NCBI GenBank assembly: GCA_026214975.1
Contig: CM047805.1
Span: forward strand, 8,084,463 to 8,148,462
Source: Gentiana macrophylla
Lineage: Eukaryota; Streptophyta; Magnoliopsida; Gentianales; Gentianaceae
Length of the DNA: 64,000 nt
Direction: 5' to 3'
Positions 44,583-56,512 of the stretch are shown piece by piece; position 1 is the stretch's first letter; each line of letters opens with the position of its first letter. The position numbers were made by a program, and so were the translations under genes. The notes below the pieces were generated by a model, which did no database searches, was not told the DNA's origin, and was given only the letters and a program-made list of their open reading frames with translations.

Positions 44583-45130
44583 TCAAATTGTAAATTCAAT
44601 TGTCGAATAAACATCAATACAAATGGAATCTAAACAACACAACATTATAAACACATCTGGTAGTGCTGAATGAGGCATAAAAGATCTAGTCATCTGCTCT
44701 GGATAAATTTCTGGATATGTATCATGTATGAGTGCTAGAATCAAAGTAAATCGGAGACCTGTCACCAATTGTTCTATGTAAACAATTATAAAACCTTCTG
44801 AAGGTTTATTGGCCATCTTGTTAGATGACGGGAGGCGGGACTGAATATTTTTAGGTTGACATCATGAGTCTGACAAATCTCCTCTATGGCAGCATTGGTA
44901 AGAGAGGATCGAATATCCTTCACACCAGGAAGTACTCCCATGGTCTTATATGAGTTTCCATCTTTCTTTTGAGCGGGTTAAGGACTTTCAGATGGACTTT
45001 AAACTTCTTGAATTGAGGTACTTTGATCTTCAATAAAAGCCATTGAGATTTCGGGGAGGATTTTAGTTTCATCGGAAGTAGAAGTGTGAATGACTTTGTT
45101 GATAATGCACATACTCTGAAAAACAAAATA
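44583..45130 (-). pseudogene. Plant transposon-protein-like fragment
   Basis: Two minus frames (44583-44816 and 44920-45126) plus linking sequence. In one frame 44850-44920 reads SSLTNAAIEEICQTHDVN, then after a frameshift MANKPSEGFIIVYIEQLVTGLRFTL. The order and style (a charged helix ending in EICQ, then an LxTGLRFPL-like block) recall the N-terminal part of the putative plant transposon / gypsy-type transposon family. Several stops interrupt it. It could be a captured fragment within the possible Helitron. Low confidence: this is motif recall only. Confidence 0.3.
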
Positions 45131-45666
45131 CTTTGACTATAATGGAAAGCGAAGAAAGATTCAGATCGAAGGAGTTATTATTTTATGATGGTGAGGTCAG
45201 AAAGATGTCTAGATTACAGGAATTAAAGATTAGTACGTATGACAAGGTGCAGGTAAATCGAGATCACAAAATTTGATAATGGAGATTTGAATTTAAAAAA
45301 AAAAACTGGAAAATCCATTCATGTAAAAGACCTTTGGGTTCCCACCTATTAAGAAGTGTCATGCATCTCCATTTAGACCTAACCTATGACCTCCATTCTA
45401 GCTCCGGTCTGTGGGGGGTTTTTTGATGTGGGTATGACCCGACGTCATACACATGACACTTAATGGGCTACATCAGATCCTTTTACCATATGAGCCACAA
45501 AAGTTCAGCCCAGTTTAAGGCCTTATACTCTAGATAACTTTGATGAAGATGTCTCTGTTTGATTATGCAGTGCCTCTCAACCCTCGTTCTAGCGATATGG
45601 TGCATGATCACCTTGGTCCAGAATTCTCAGCTTGTGGCAAATTATCATCACAGACTTTGGGTTTCT
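45131..45666. other. Unassigned DNA left of Copia-C
   Basis: No recognisable gene. TTTCT at 45662-45666 is the expected target duplication of Copia-C, unconfirmed because the other end is outside the window. Confidence 0.4.
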
Positions 45667-46381
45667 TGTTAGGAAATCAAACGAGTAGCGCAGCGGAAAA
45701 TTAAAATTTGATTTCCGATCCAAGGATCGACTTCGTTTAAACATTAAACATATAATGACTTCGTCCAAGCGTCCGGCATCTATCAGTTATCCACACGAAC
45801 GCCCTGCCGGAATCCTCGCGGATTGCTATTAGAAAAATTCGACTACTAGGTCGACCTTTTTCTCCCACACAATACACTCTCTAATTAGCTCTCTATTTTT
45901 CTCATGAACTATTAGCTCTTGGAATTATGATGTATAAAATAGCTAGCCAACCCCTTTCTTATATAAGGAGAGTAGCGCCCCAATGTCTTGCCAAATTGAT
46001 TGAGATTAGCTTGTAGTAGATTGATGAGAGAGAAAAACATTCTTCTAATAAAATAAGAAAAATCTCTATAATTGATTTATCTATTTTATTTTAATATCTT
46101 ATATTAAATAAAACTAAATATTGTCAATATCTTATATTGAATATATTTATCTTATTACCATAATTCTATTTTCCAAAAATCAATTAATATCTAATATTAT
46201 TTTTATGGTAATCTTATTAATTAAATTGCACAATCCAAGTGTATCTAATACACATGTAACTTGCTCCACATATGCCAATTAATTGGGTTCCGTAATATTC
46301 TTTAATTAATATAATTAATATATTGTATTTAACCGTTGGGATCCGGTCCAACCCGATTGGGTTTAGGACACCTATTCAACA
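45667..46381 (-). repeat. 3' LTR of Copia-C
   Basis: 715 bp, plus-strand ends TGTTAGGAAATC and CCTATTCAACA, placed beside a polypurine tract. Its 5' partner lies beyond 64000, so the left boundary rests on the TG..CA ends. Confidence 0.75.
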
Positions 46382-46397
46382 ATCTCCCACTTGGCCT
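46382..46397 (-). other. Polypurine tract of Copia-C
   Basis: AGGCCAAGTGGGAGAT on the minus strand, the common Copia PPT, abutting the 3' LTR. Confidence 0.8.
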
Positions 46398-46480
46398 AAA
46401 GACAATCACCCATATGCCTAAGCCCATACATGTGAACATGTTTCTCATGCTTAGCTTGTGACAAAGCCTTTGTTAACGGA

Positions 46481-47029
46481 TCAGCTATGTTGGCATCTAT
46501 GTGGACTTTCTCTATCAACTATCTCTTTAATTAGGTGATAGCACCGCAATACATGTTGGGACTTCTGATGAGACCTTGGTTCCTTTGACTGAGCAATTGC
46601 CCGATTATTGTCACAGTATAGTGGAACTGGACCTTCAATGAAGGGAACCACACCAAGTTCAGTAATAAACTTCTGCATCCAAACTGCTTCCTTTGTCGCC
46701 TCTGAGGCTTCTATATACTCGGCTTCCATCGTAGAATATGCAGTAGTATCATGCTTGGAACTCTTCCAGCTCACTGCTCCGCCTTTAAGCATGAAAAAAA
46801 TCCAGATTGTGACTTAAAGTCATCCACGTCAGTTTGAAAACTGGCATCTGTGTAACCTCATAATACCAAATCATTGTTCTCAAAGACTAAGAACATATCC
46901 TTAGTACATCTCATGTACTTAAGGATATTCTTGACAGTAACCCAGTGACCTTCACCTGGATTCGCTTGGTACCTACTAGTCATACTAAGAGGGTACGATA
47001 CATCTGGCCTTGTGCACAACATGGCATAC
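46481..47029 (-). pseudogene. RNase H and RT C-terminus (Copia-C), cut by Athila-3
   Basis: The frame 46481-46792 (103 residues) has GGAVSWKSSKHDT, YSTMEAEYIEASEATKEAVW (catalytic glutamates), LYCDNNRAIAQSKEP and HLIKEIVDR, i.e. the C-terminal half of Copia RNase H. Upstream to 47029 another frame carries AMLCTRPDVSYPLS, NPGEGHWVTVKNILKY and GYTDASFQTDVDD. Frameshifts near 46795 and a stop in the GYTDASF region break it. It stops at 47029, where Athila-3 is inserted. Confidence 0.85.
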
Positions 47030-47766
47030 TGATTGAGGTCAAGTTAAATTATTAACTCGATGCCTAACTAACACATTAGCAAGAGAACTAGGTTCAATCG
47101 TAGTATAGCTAGATAGAGTCGAGGTCGATCCCACAGAGACTCGGCACAAACAAAACACAACTTTATTCTATCAGAACTAAATCGAAAGGGCGGTCTATGA
47201 CCAACTAAACGCAGTAAATAAAATAGTGACAACCACAAGACAAAGAATACCACAAAGACAAACTAACAACTACTAAACAAGAGCAAAATTATTAATATTA
47301 TCTTAACAAAGAGTATAAAGAATATTGATTACGCTAGTAGCTAATGACTCCCCCATGTGAACTAGATTGACAACGAGACAAAGCAAACGTTAAAGATTAA
47401 TTATTATGACTACGGGAGTCATCCCCTAAGGTAGATTTAGCTCCAATTAGGCCATCTAAATCATTGTGCCTCCATTACGTGACTTCGCCTTTTAATGCCT
47501 CCATCTCATATAACTTCTGACACAATTACGAAACTAGGGATGCCGGTATAAACCGTAACCTCATCTAAGCAACATTCCTAGGGTAAGGCGTACTTCTTAG
47601 ATGCCGATTCAATCTATATCCTAAGTAACAATCACTTTTTAGGTTTCATGTTAAATTATGATGACAAATAATTAAGTTGATCAGGTTTAATTACTCGTTT
47701 TAATTCCAGATCAGAGAATCTAACGTAGTCGAAGCCGATCATAATTATGACCTAAACTTCACCACA

Positions 47767-47827
47767 CTCGGTCGACCGAATGACATGTCTCGGTTGACCG
47801 AGTGACATGTCTCGGCTGACCGAGTGA
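47767..47827. repeat. Palindromic word cluster 1 in Athila-3 LTR
   Basis: Three copies with about 22-bp period: CTCGGTCGACCGAAT, then CTCGGTTGACCGAGT and CTCGGCTGACCGAGT. The core GGTCGACC is self-complementary. The same cluster is at about 54107-54167 in the other LTR. Confidence 0.88.
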
Positions 47828-48143
47828 AGGTCTGCGTAGGTACAAATTATGATTACTTCTTAACGTTTCTAATCTAAACACATGGGTTCGTAATTTAGTC
47901 TACACCGCGGAATCAATACAAGAAAACTACTCCATAATAAAATAATTCAAATATTGCATAATTGAGAAGTCATACCCTCGAAGAAGAGAATGACTCCCAC
48001 TCTTTAATGCGCTCCCTAACAGGAGAATCCGATGAATCCACAGCGACCAAACATAAAGAAAAGAAAACTAAAACTAAAAACTCAAATTGTATAAATTGTC
48101 TTGTGTTGTAATGGTGTGTTTTTTCTCAATTTCGTAGCTGCTT

Positions 48144-48151
48144 CTTATATA
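48144..48151 (-). promoter_or_regulatory. LTR TATA box (Athila-3)
   Basis: TATATAAG in element sense; counterpart at 57456-57463. Nearest palindromic word begins 62 bp upstream. Confidence 0.55.
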
Positions 48152-48212
48152 GAGGATTCTGCCGACACAGGATGGATCTAGAAGATATGCACGTGTTTTA
48201 GGCCTGAGCAGC

Positions 48213-48270
48213 TTCGGGTGACCGAACCACATGCCTTGGTCGACCGAATGAAGTGGCTCGGTCGACCGAA
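48213..48270. repeat. Palindromic word cluster 2 in Athila-3 LTR
   Basis: TTCGGGTGACCGAA at 48213-48226, TTGGTCGACCGAAT at 48236-48249 and CTCGGTCGACCGAA at 48257-48270. In the 5' LTR (57525-57560) one unit with its spacer is missing, so copy number differs between the two LTRs. Confidence 0.88.
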
Positions 48271-48635
48271 CCTCCTTTTGTGCACATGTTAATTGCATTT
48301 CTTGTCTAACTTGTTCCCCACTGCATTCTTTCGTGCTGATCTGATTTCTCTGACTTATCCCTTGATTAATGCTCCGATTTTCTTCCTTATTATCTTGAGA
48401 TTTTTGGATTGAATGACATTTATCCTCCGCTTTATCATGATCTACAAAATCAGCATTTATCGCACAATAAATTGGTCTTTAATAATAAAAACAGCTAAAT
48501 ACCAAAAATCATATTAATAATCACTTAACATTAAATAACAAATATTAACAAGTGATTTAATATGAAATATATATAATTAACTCCGATTTAAGGTTATAAT
48601 TGATGACATAAATAGGTATATTTTAACCGTCATCA

Positions 48636-50090
48636 AAATGCCCCCTACTTAAATTTTGCTTCATCCCAAACAAAGTATCAATAAGTCATTACCCAAGACA
48701 ACATTTTCCTTGGTCATCTCATACTAACACAAGAAACTCGAGTCAACTCATACCAGTCATGCTCATAAGATAAGCATTATTCACTACTCGCTATGAATCG
48801 AAGTGATTGTGTGCATGTGCATTGGTTTTATATAAATTTAGCAAGATTAGAGCTTATGCAGACTTCATATCAAAATTCACCAACATCAGCATTCATACTT
48901 CTTTTGCCTCACAATGGTTAAAGCACTAGAACAATAAGCAAGAGCGTATCTATAGGGATTTTGGACTTGGAGACCGAGTACTACTCGAAGCCTCTAAAAA
49001 CTTGAACTTTTTTCAATTCTTCATATATTTCAGATACTACCAATCTCAAGGAAGAGAACTTTTTACGATTATCCCCCATATCTCAGATCATGCATAGTAT
49101 CGAATATTACCACAAGCGTGGGGCTACTTTGGTAATGTTACTACAAGCCCAGTGTTTTAACGCATTGTCAAAACACAGGTACGTCTCGAGCTTATTACTC
49201 CGCTTTAATGGCTAGAAGATCAGAATACGTCAGTCGATAAATAACGACACTAGGTAAGCATAACCAATCATCTATGCAATGTACACATACCTCTTTTTAT
49301 AATTCATGCGGTATTAAGCGATTCATATGTTGAGTTGTTGAACAATACCTAACTACTTGCAATTGTTGGCATGAATATCCTTAAGTTTACTAACAATTTA
49401 TCGCACAAGTATGATATGACCACGTACTTACGCAACTTGATTCCTTGCCTATCATTTCTAAGTATAAGAACTTCACAAGTTTAAGGGTACGAGTTAAACA
49501 ACGTGGCATTTATCCATGAAATTTTTTAAATTTGGCTCAATATTGCCTCAATATTCCGTTCCTCTTTACTTTTTCAACATAGCTAAGTCCCTGCCCCCCA
49601 CTTAAACATGGCATTGTCCTCAATGACAAAAATAAATTAGAGTTTAAGAAGAGAGACATAGCTCTGGAAACGGCTCCCAAGTAAAGGAACAATATCGGAG
49701 TAAACAACAGCACGTCGTGGAGAGACAGACACATCCTGTATAAGCAAACAAGCTCCACGAAATCGTCAAATACCATGTCTATGGTAGTTATAAAATAATG
49801 TGGCAGTAATTAGATATAAATATCTAAAAACTATTTAAGCCACTTTACTTTATACTGCCATGGACAATACCAAAAGGGATTTAGACCTAAATGAAAACTC
49901 ACATGACGGCTATCAAGGAAAAAACCTCGTTTATTCCGAACTTAGACTCGGAGCATGGCGAGATGAAAAAAACCGTGATAGGCACATGCTACTTTATTAA
50001 AAATAAAAGCGAAAAATATAGTCATAAGGAAATATTTCTAAATTTATAGTCGCTAGCTCGACTCGATTCAAGATGGTTTATTCATAGATA
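48636..50090 (-). other. PPT and 3' non-coding region of Athila-3
   Basis: AAGTAGGGGGCATTT (minus) next to the LTR is the PPT. The rest is non-coding and equivalent in position to 12932-14462 of the inner element. No gene seen; the frame 49537-49776 shows no domain. Confidence 0.6.
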
Positions 50091-51440
50091 GGTCGCCGAG
50101 GTACAAAACCTCCTCCTCAAAGACCAAAGGGAAGCCCTTGATAATGCTTCACACGATGTCCATTGACCACAAACCTGGACTCGTCTTTGAAATTGAATAG
50201 CTCCACTTTGCTCCGTAAGGAAAGACTTGTTGTACTCGAAATGGGCCATACCATCTTGATTTTAACTTGCCCGGAAGAGTCTTAAGCGCGAATTGTACAA
50301 GAGAACCGGATCACCCTTTTGAAAGGTCCTCTCCGCAATCTTTTGTCATGGAACTTCTTCGTGCGCTCCTTGAAAATCTTGGCATTCTCGTATGCCTCTC
50401 AACGAAACTCCTCTAGGCGAGTTAATTCTAACATCCTCTTCTCACCGGCCAATGTCTCATCAAAATTTAGCATCCTCGTTGCCCACATGGCCCGGTGCTC
50501 AAGTTCTATAGGAAGATGACATGCTTTTCCAAAAACAATCCTATACGGTGACATTCCAATCGAGGTTTTATATGCAGTCCTATAAGCCCATAAAGCGTCG
50601 TCTAAACGTAACGACCAATCCTTCCTAGTCGTATTGACGCTTTCTCCGAGATACGCTTTATTTCTCGATTGGTGACTTCTACTTGTCCACTAGTCTAGGG
50701 GTGATATGCGGTTGCTAGCTTATGTCGAACCCCATACTTAATCATCACCTTTCAAAAGGTTTATTGCAAAAATGACTACCATTGTCGCTATAATTGCCTA
50801 GCGTCCCAAACCTTGTAAAAAAATTCTTTTCAAGAACCTAACTACAACCTTAGCATCGTTAGTAGGAAAGCAATGGCCTCAACCCATTTGGATACATAAT
50901 CTACAAAGAACTAAGATGTATCGGTTAGATAGTGATGAAGTGAAGGGTCCAACGAAATCTATTCCCCAAACGTCAAAGAGTTCTACTTCTAAGATGCTCT
51001 TAAGTGGCATCTCATTCCTCCGTGAAATATTTCTGTCATTTGACAAGCATGACATGCTCGTGCATATTGGTGTGCATCCTTAAACAATGTCGGCCAATAA
51101 AAACGCATTGGAGGACCTTGGCCGCAGCTTTTTCTCCACCGCATCGTCCTCCAACTTCATAAGAATGACAATGCTTCAGGATATCATTATACTCTTCCTC
51201 GGGCACACACCTTCAAAAACATTATCGATCCTAGCTTAAACAAATAAGGCTCATCCCAATAATAGTGTCTAAGATCTTTAAAGAATTTTTCCTTTCTTGA
51301 CAAAGGAGATTTGGTGGTAGGTACTTTATGGATAGATAATTAATGAACAAATCAACCATGGTTGTTTCTTCTCCTTCACAACCTCTATTCATGAAGAAAT
51401 CGCAACACAATCATCATGTCCCCCGATGGTGGTGATGGAG
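50090..51440 (-). pseudogene. Athila integrase pseudogene (Athila-3)
   Basis: Scattered minus frames. Recognisable are DNGSHFCNKPFE near 50760-50800 (second catalytic aspartate, usual SDNGSHF), HITP and the position of the catalytic glutamate near 50690, and [10 protein letters not shown] near 50290-50320 at the C-terminus. The N-terminal zinc region near 51050-51130 is garbled. At least six frame changes. Confidence 0.7.
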
Positions 51441-51468
51441 AAAAGTTGTTCATCGTGAAAAGATTCTC

Positions 51469-51861
51469 CTATCTCGTAATTTCCGCACCATCCTCTAATT
51501 GTAAGCGCGACAGATGATCGGCCACCACATTCTCACTTCCTTTCTTATCTCGGATTTCTTCGTCAAATTCTTGCAACAGTAGAATCCATCTCAACAATCT
51601 AGGCTTTGAATCTTGCTTTGCTAGGAGATACTTAAGAGCTGAATGGTCAGTCCACACAGTGACTTTAGATCCCACTAAGTACGATCTAAACTTGTCAAAA
51701 GCAAAGATAACGGCCAAAAGCTCCTTCTCCGTTGTGGCATAGTTTCTTTGGGCAGCATTCAAAGTCCGGCTTGCATAATAAATAGGTCTCGAAGATCTTA
51801 TCTTTCTTTGACCCAAAGCGCGCCAACAAAGCAGATTCACTCGCATCACACATCGGTTCAA
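51469..51861 (-). CDS. RNase H domain (Athila-3)
   Basis: A 130-residue frame. [33 protein letters not shown] at about 30-62 and [12 protein letters not shown] at about 69-80 are canonical. The glutamate in TTEKELLAV and the aspartate in WTDHSAL are catalytic. It ends with the usual [21 protein letters not shown]. It is separated from the RT ORF by a frameshift near 51880-51910. Confidence 0.9.
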   Translation of the reverse strand: MNRCVMRVNLLCWRALGQRKIRSSRPIYYASRTLNAAQRNYATTEKELLAVIFAFDKFRSYLVGSKVTVWTDHSALKYLLAKQDSKPRLLRWILLLQEFDEEIRDKKGSENVVADHLSRLQLEDGAEITR

Positions 51862-51912
51862 ATGGAAGTTCCCAATGCAGTGCGACTGAGCAGTGCGATA
51901 ATCAACCTACTT

Positions 51913-53670
51913 TTATTTCGTTGAAGTTTTTATGCACTCATTAGAAAACACAAATGGCACATCCTTGGCCAATAATTCGGTAAGAGGTCTAGAGATTAAG
52001 GAAAAGTCCTTGATAAACCTACGATAAAATCCGGCGTGGCCTAAAAAACCTCGCAAAGTTTTAAGATTGGTAGGTGGAGGTAATTTCTCGATCACCTCAA
52101 CTTTGGCTCTATCCACCTCTATTACGTTCTTTGATATGCGGTGGCCTAGTACTATACCTTCCGTAACCATCAAATGACACTTCTCCCAGTTAAGCACAAG
52201 ATTCGTCTCCTCACATCTCTTCAACACTCGTGCTAGATGTGTGAGACATGAATCGAAATCGTCTCCAAATACGGAGAAATCATCCATAAAGATTTCCAAG
52301 AAATCTTCCACCATATCCGCAAATAATGACATCATACATCGTTGAAATGTCGCGGGAGCGTTACACAATCCAAATGGCATTCGATTATACGCAAATGTCC
52401 CATATGGGCATGTAAATGTTGTTTTCTCACGATCTTCGGGCGAGATGTGGATTTGATAATATCCCGAATACCCGTCAAGAAAACAATAGAAAGCATGCCC
52501 GCTCAGTCTCTCGAGCATTTGATGGATGAAGGGAAGAGGAAAGTGGTCCTTACGAGTCGCATCATTTCGTTTCCTAAAGTCTATGCATACTCGATGACCG
52601 GTGATTAGCCTCACAGGAATTAACTTATTCAACTCATTTTCTTGCACCGTTAATCCTCCCTTCTTGGGAACTACATGGATAGGGCTTACCCATTCGCTAT
52701 CAGCGATGGGAAATATAATTCCCATTTCTAGCATTTTTATAACCTCATCCCTAACCACTTCCTTTAATTGTGGGGTTAGACGCCTCTGAGGTTGTGCAAC
52801 CGCTTTCTTTTCAGGGTCCACAGAGATCTTGTGCATACATACGCTAGGACTAATGCCCTTAACGTCAGCTATGGTCCATCCAAATGCTCCGCGGTACTCT
52901 CTCAAAACTCTCATTAGTTTCTCCTCTTGTAAGTCCATCAAGGATGAAGATATAATTAGTGGCACGGTCTCATCTTGAAGAAATACATACTTCAAATTTG
53001 CAGGAAGAGGCTTTAGAGTCAAATTTGTGGGAGGTTCTTCCAAAGAGGTTTTCAACTTTTGACCAGTGAGTTTGAGTTCGAAGTACTTATGCCACGTTGG
53101 TCTATGATAGAATCTTTCAATCTCCGCAGCACTTACTTCCTCTACAGGCCTAGGGGTCCCTCTACTACATCCTGGCCATATCATCTTCTCCTCCTCACTA
53201 CTTACATACTTGACTTCATCTTCTTCTTCCAAGACAGCATCCAAGAAATCCGTGATACTTTCATGTTGTTGAAATTCTTGAACGATCCTGTCAATGGAAT
53301 CCAACATGAAGCATGCATCCTCTCCATCATCAGGTTGCTTTATAGTGTCTAAGACATTGAATGCAACTCTCTCTTCGTTCACTCTTAATGCTAACTCGCC
53401 TTTGTAAACATCAATTAGCGTTCTACTAGTGGCCATGAAAGGTCTCCCTAATAACAAGGTAACTTCGTAGTTAGCTTCCATATCTAATACCACAAAGTCG
53501 ACAGGGAATACAAACTTTTCAACTCTTACTAGCACATCCTCAACCACTCTACACGGTTCTTTGACGTCAGCTAATTGCAGCGTGATTGAGGTCTTCTTAA
53601 GATCTTTCATGCCTAGTTTCCGAAAAATACATAGTGGCATCAGGTTCACGCTTGCTCCTAGATCACACAA
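51913..53670 (-). CDS. Aspartic protease and reverse transcriptase (Athila-3)
   Basis: A 585-residue frame, the longest in the window. The protease has active-site DLGA at 3-6 and LLGRPF at 73-78. A variable linker follows at about 105-280. RT has MLEMGIIFPIADSEWVSP at 313-330, VCIDFRKRN at 361-369, FLDGYSGYY at 397-405, MPFGLCNAPATFQRCM at 431-446 and catalytic FMDDFSVFG at 461-469. The connection GFLGHAGFYRRFIKDFS follows, then a shift into RNase H. The start is an artefact: protease begins upstream, but gag and its junction are deleted. Well preserved, so the deletion is probably not old. Confidence 0.95.
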   Translation of the reverse strand: MCDLGASVNLMPLCIFRKLGMKDLKKTSITLQLADVKEPCRVVEDVLVRVEKFVFPVDFVVLDMEANYEVTLLLGRPFMATSRTLIDVYKGELALRVNEERVAFNVLDTIKQPDDGEDACFMLDSIDRIVQEFQQHESITDFLDAVLEEEDEVKYVSSEEEKMIWPGCSRGTPRPVEEVSAAEIERFYHRPTWHKYFELKLTGQKLKTSLEEPPTNLTLKPLPANLKYVFLQDETVPLIISSSLMDLQEEKLMRVLREYRGAFGWTIADVKGISPSVCMHKISVDPEKKAVAQPQRRLTPQLKEVVRDEVIKMLEMGIIFPIADSEWVSPIHVVPKKGGLTVQENELNKLIPVRLITGHRVCIDFRKRNDATRKDHFPLPFIHQMLERLSGHAFYCFLDGYSGYYQIHISPEDREKTTFTCPYGTFAYNRMPFGLCNAPATFQRCMMSLFADMVEDFLEIFMDDFSVFGDDFDSCLTHLARVLKRCEETNLVLNWEKCHLMVTEGIVLGHRISKNVIEVDRAKVEVIEKLPPPTNLKTLRGFLGHAGFYRRFIKDFSLISRPLTELLAKDVPFVFSNECIKTSTK

Positions 53671-53812
53671 AGCTTTGTTTAAACATACGTTACCTATGGT
53701 GTAGGGAATGAGAAAGCTTCCCGTATCTTTGCATTTTGGGGGTAACTTATGTTGAAGAATGGCTGAGCACTCCTCATTAAGGCATATGGTCTCTAAATCG
53801 AGTTGATTTGTA
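53671..53812 (-). pseudogene. Remnant upstream of protease (Athila-3)
   Basis: About 140 bp still coding-like in element sense (gag-protease linker; CKDTGSFLIPYTIGNV-like reading near 53690-53740), then an abrupt join to LTR sequence at about 53812. Confidence 0.55.
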
Positions 53813-54349
53813 ACTTACGTGACTTCGCCTTTTAATGCCTCCATCTCATATAACTTCTGACACAATTACGAAACTAGGGATGCCGGTATAAACCGTAACC
53901 TCATCTAAGCAACATTCCTAGGGTAAGGCGTACTTCTTAGATGCCGATTCAATCTATATCCTAAGTAACAATCACTTTTTAGGTTTCATGTTAAATTATG
54001 ATGACAAATAATTAAGTTGATCAGGTTTAATTACTCGTTTTAATTCCAGATCAGAGAATCTGACGTAGTCGAAGCCGATCATAATTATGACCTAAACTTC
54101 ACCACACTCGGTCGACCGAATGACATGTCTCGGTTGACCGAGTGACATGTCTCGGCTGACCGAGTGAAGGTCTGCGTAGGTAAAAATTATGATTACTTCT
54201 TAACGTTTCTAATCTAAACACATGGGTTCGTAATTTAGTCTACATCGCGGAATCAATACAAGAAAACTACTCCATAATAAAATAATTCAAATCTACGAAT
54301 AAAGATTGCATAATTGAGAAGTCATACCCTCGAAGAAGAGAATGACTCC
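53813..54349 (-). repeat. 5' LTR of Athila-3, truncated, part 1
   Basis: Matches 47473-47990 of the 3' LTR, with a 13-bp insertion near 54295 and one palindromic cluster. The part equivalent to 47030-47472 is missing. Confidence 0.85.
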
Positions 54350-54950
54350 TGTTGATAACTTTGGGGTTTTGAAGAACACCAACAATGTCAAACTTGAATA
54401 AAACGCAGAAAAACTAAAACTCAGAAATTTGCTTTTCTTGATATGAACGTAGAATCGTGAAACACTTTCCTACAAAAGTTATTTGCCCCTTATCTGAAGC
54501 CTAGGGTAACACAAATACTTTTGTGAGATAAGACTACGTTTTCCCTTCGATCTTTAGGCTCAAAAGATGAAGAATACCTTTGGAGAAAGTTTGCAAGTGT
54601 TTTATGTATATGATATGATCAAGGATGCATACATTTGTTGTGTGTTTTATTCAACAATGTAAGAAGCCTGTAAAAAGCTCTTGGAATATAGAAAATCAGT
54701 TGCAAGTTCGAAAATATAAGTTACAACCCAAGTGGAAAGGTACCATTTGGTTATAACTACCCAAAAAGGCCAAAAGGCACTTACAGGACTGTTTTGACCA
54801 TAAAGCGCAGCGCTTTGTCGATCCACAGGCGTGCGCTGCGGCAACCGAACCCGACCAACTCTCTGAACCACCACAGGCGTGCGCCTGTCACTCTGTTTCA
54901 CCAAAAAGCTGATTTTTTGGTCCTTTAACTGGTTTTCCGGTCCTTTAACT
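54350..54950. repeat. Left LTR of small element (inner end missing)
   Basis: About 601 bp matching the right LTR until GGTCCTTTAACTGG. Palindromes AAAGCGCAGCGCTTT at 54802-54816 and ACAGGCGTGCGCCTGT at 54873-54888. Confidence 0.8.
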
Positions 54951-56512
54951 GGTGATGTCTATCAAGTTTAATTAGCACCTTGAACCAAAATAGCATATAC
55001 ACTCCTTATGTTAACTTCAACATAACAAGACCCTCCAGTTGTTTCAAATACAATGCCCATTCCAATCTCCATTCTAAACCGAAGTTTTACCATCCATTTA
55101 ATGGATTACAAAATTGTTTAACAATTGTTAAAACAAACAACAACAATTTATCCGAGGAGATTTCATTAACGGTGCCAAGGTATCAAAATAACCAATACCT
55201 AAAACCGTACAAAACCTTACATTATTAATCAAGATTTATACATGTTGACTTACATCAACTTTCATCTTTCATTGAAAGATTCACCGCACCATTTGCTCTC
55301 GTTGAGCTTTACCGGCATATTTAGAAAACAACTTTATTGTTTTCCTTCACTCCAACACTTGGTAGGAGTTTCATACTTCAAACTTTGTACAACATTATAA
55401 ATGTCCAAAGATGACATACCATGATTCAACAACAGTTATTAAATCAGACTAGAATCATTCACTCCATTATATGGAACCAAAGAACATTGAAATGCATAGC
55501 AATTCCAATGCCTCTTTTACTCAAGGAATTAACCTTAATCTCGGAAAGTCACAAGACCTCTCACACCTCCAAACCTCAAGTTTGGATTTCATTATACCAA
55601 AGTTCAAGTAATTTATCAAACAAACAACTGTTGGAGGCGTAGGAGTATAAACAAAAGCTTAAAACTTTTACCGTCATTATTATATCCTTTGTTTGATCTT
55701 ACATACTAGGCATTCAACCTAGTAAAACAAGTTTTTCAGAAATCCAAATTTCTTTAGATTTGCAAACTCTTCATTACAAGTGTTCTATCAAAGATAGACA
55801 TTTAAAATCATTATCTCTTCAACATGATTTCCATCTATTTGTACCATTAGAAAACATTTAACTACAATAGACATCAAGCTTTCCAAAGAGATAACACTTG
55901 ATTCATCCCAACATTAGTTATACACAAACACTTAAAATTTCTAAACATTAACATGATTTTATCACCAAGATCAATGAACATTAAACATTAAACACGCAGC
56001 AAGTTTCATCATTGATTCAATCATGTCTAGAAATATCAAGCCAAACAACATATATGTATGATCAAACAACATCCAAGAACAAAACTTAGACACTACAATC
56101 AAATTTTATATTGATTGTAGTTACTGTTCTTGGACACCACAAACTTTCATGAAATAATGTAAATAAACATACATACCATTCATCCGTAGTCATAGCAACA
56201 TCACAAAGAATTTTTACAAAGTCATTCCAATGAACTTTTACTTACCAAAAGATTATAATCGACTTTGCATCAATCAAAAAACCGCAGCAACTTCTCAGAA
56301 TTTCTGACAACTGTCAACATCGAACCAGACCGCAAACTTGATATCACTGCAATCCTCGTCTCGCCACGATTCTAACGGTATCTCCGGATTTTCAAACCGA
56401 TTCCTGAATCAAGAGTTATGCCCAAAATACTAGGACACAACCTTTGATAAAATTCTGAAAAAGCAACTCTTCATTTCAAACCGACATTGTAAACTTAATA
56501 ACTTTTGTAGAT
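54951..56512. other. Internal region of small element
   Basis: AT-rich, no supported gene. Small plus frames at 54980-55642 show no domain. Confidence 0.6.

Larger units (their letters stand above)
47030..48635 (-). repeat. 3' LTR of Athila-3
   Basis: 1606 bp, plus-strand ends TGATTGAGGTC and CCGTCATCA. TATA-like TATATAAG at 48144-48151 (minus). Two palindromic clusters: 47767-47827 and 48213-48270. Confidence 0.9.

Noticed and set aside
47767..47827. CRISPR-like array
   Set aside because: Units are palindromic words of 15 bases with about 7-base gaps, inside a plant LTR, with no leader or cas genes.
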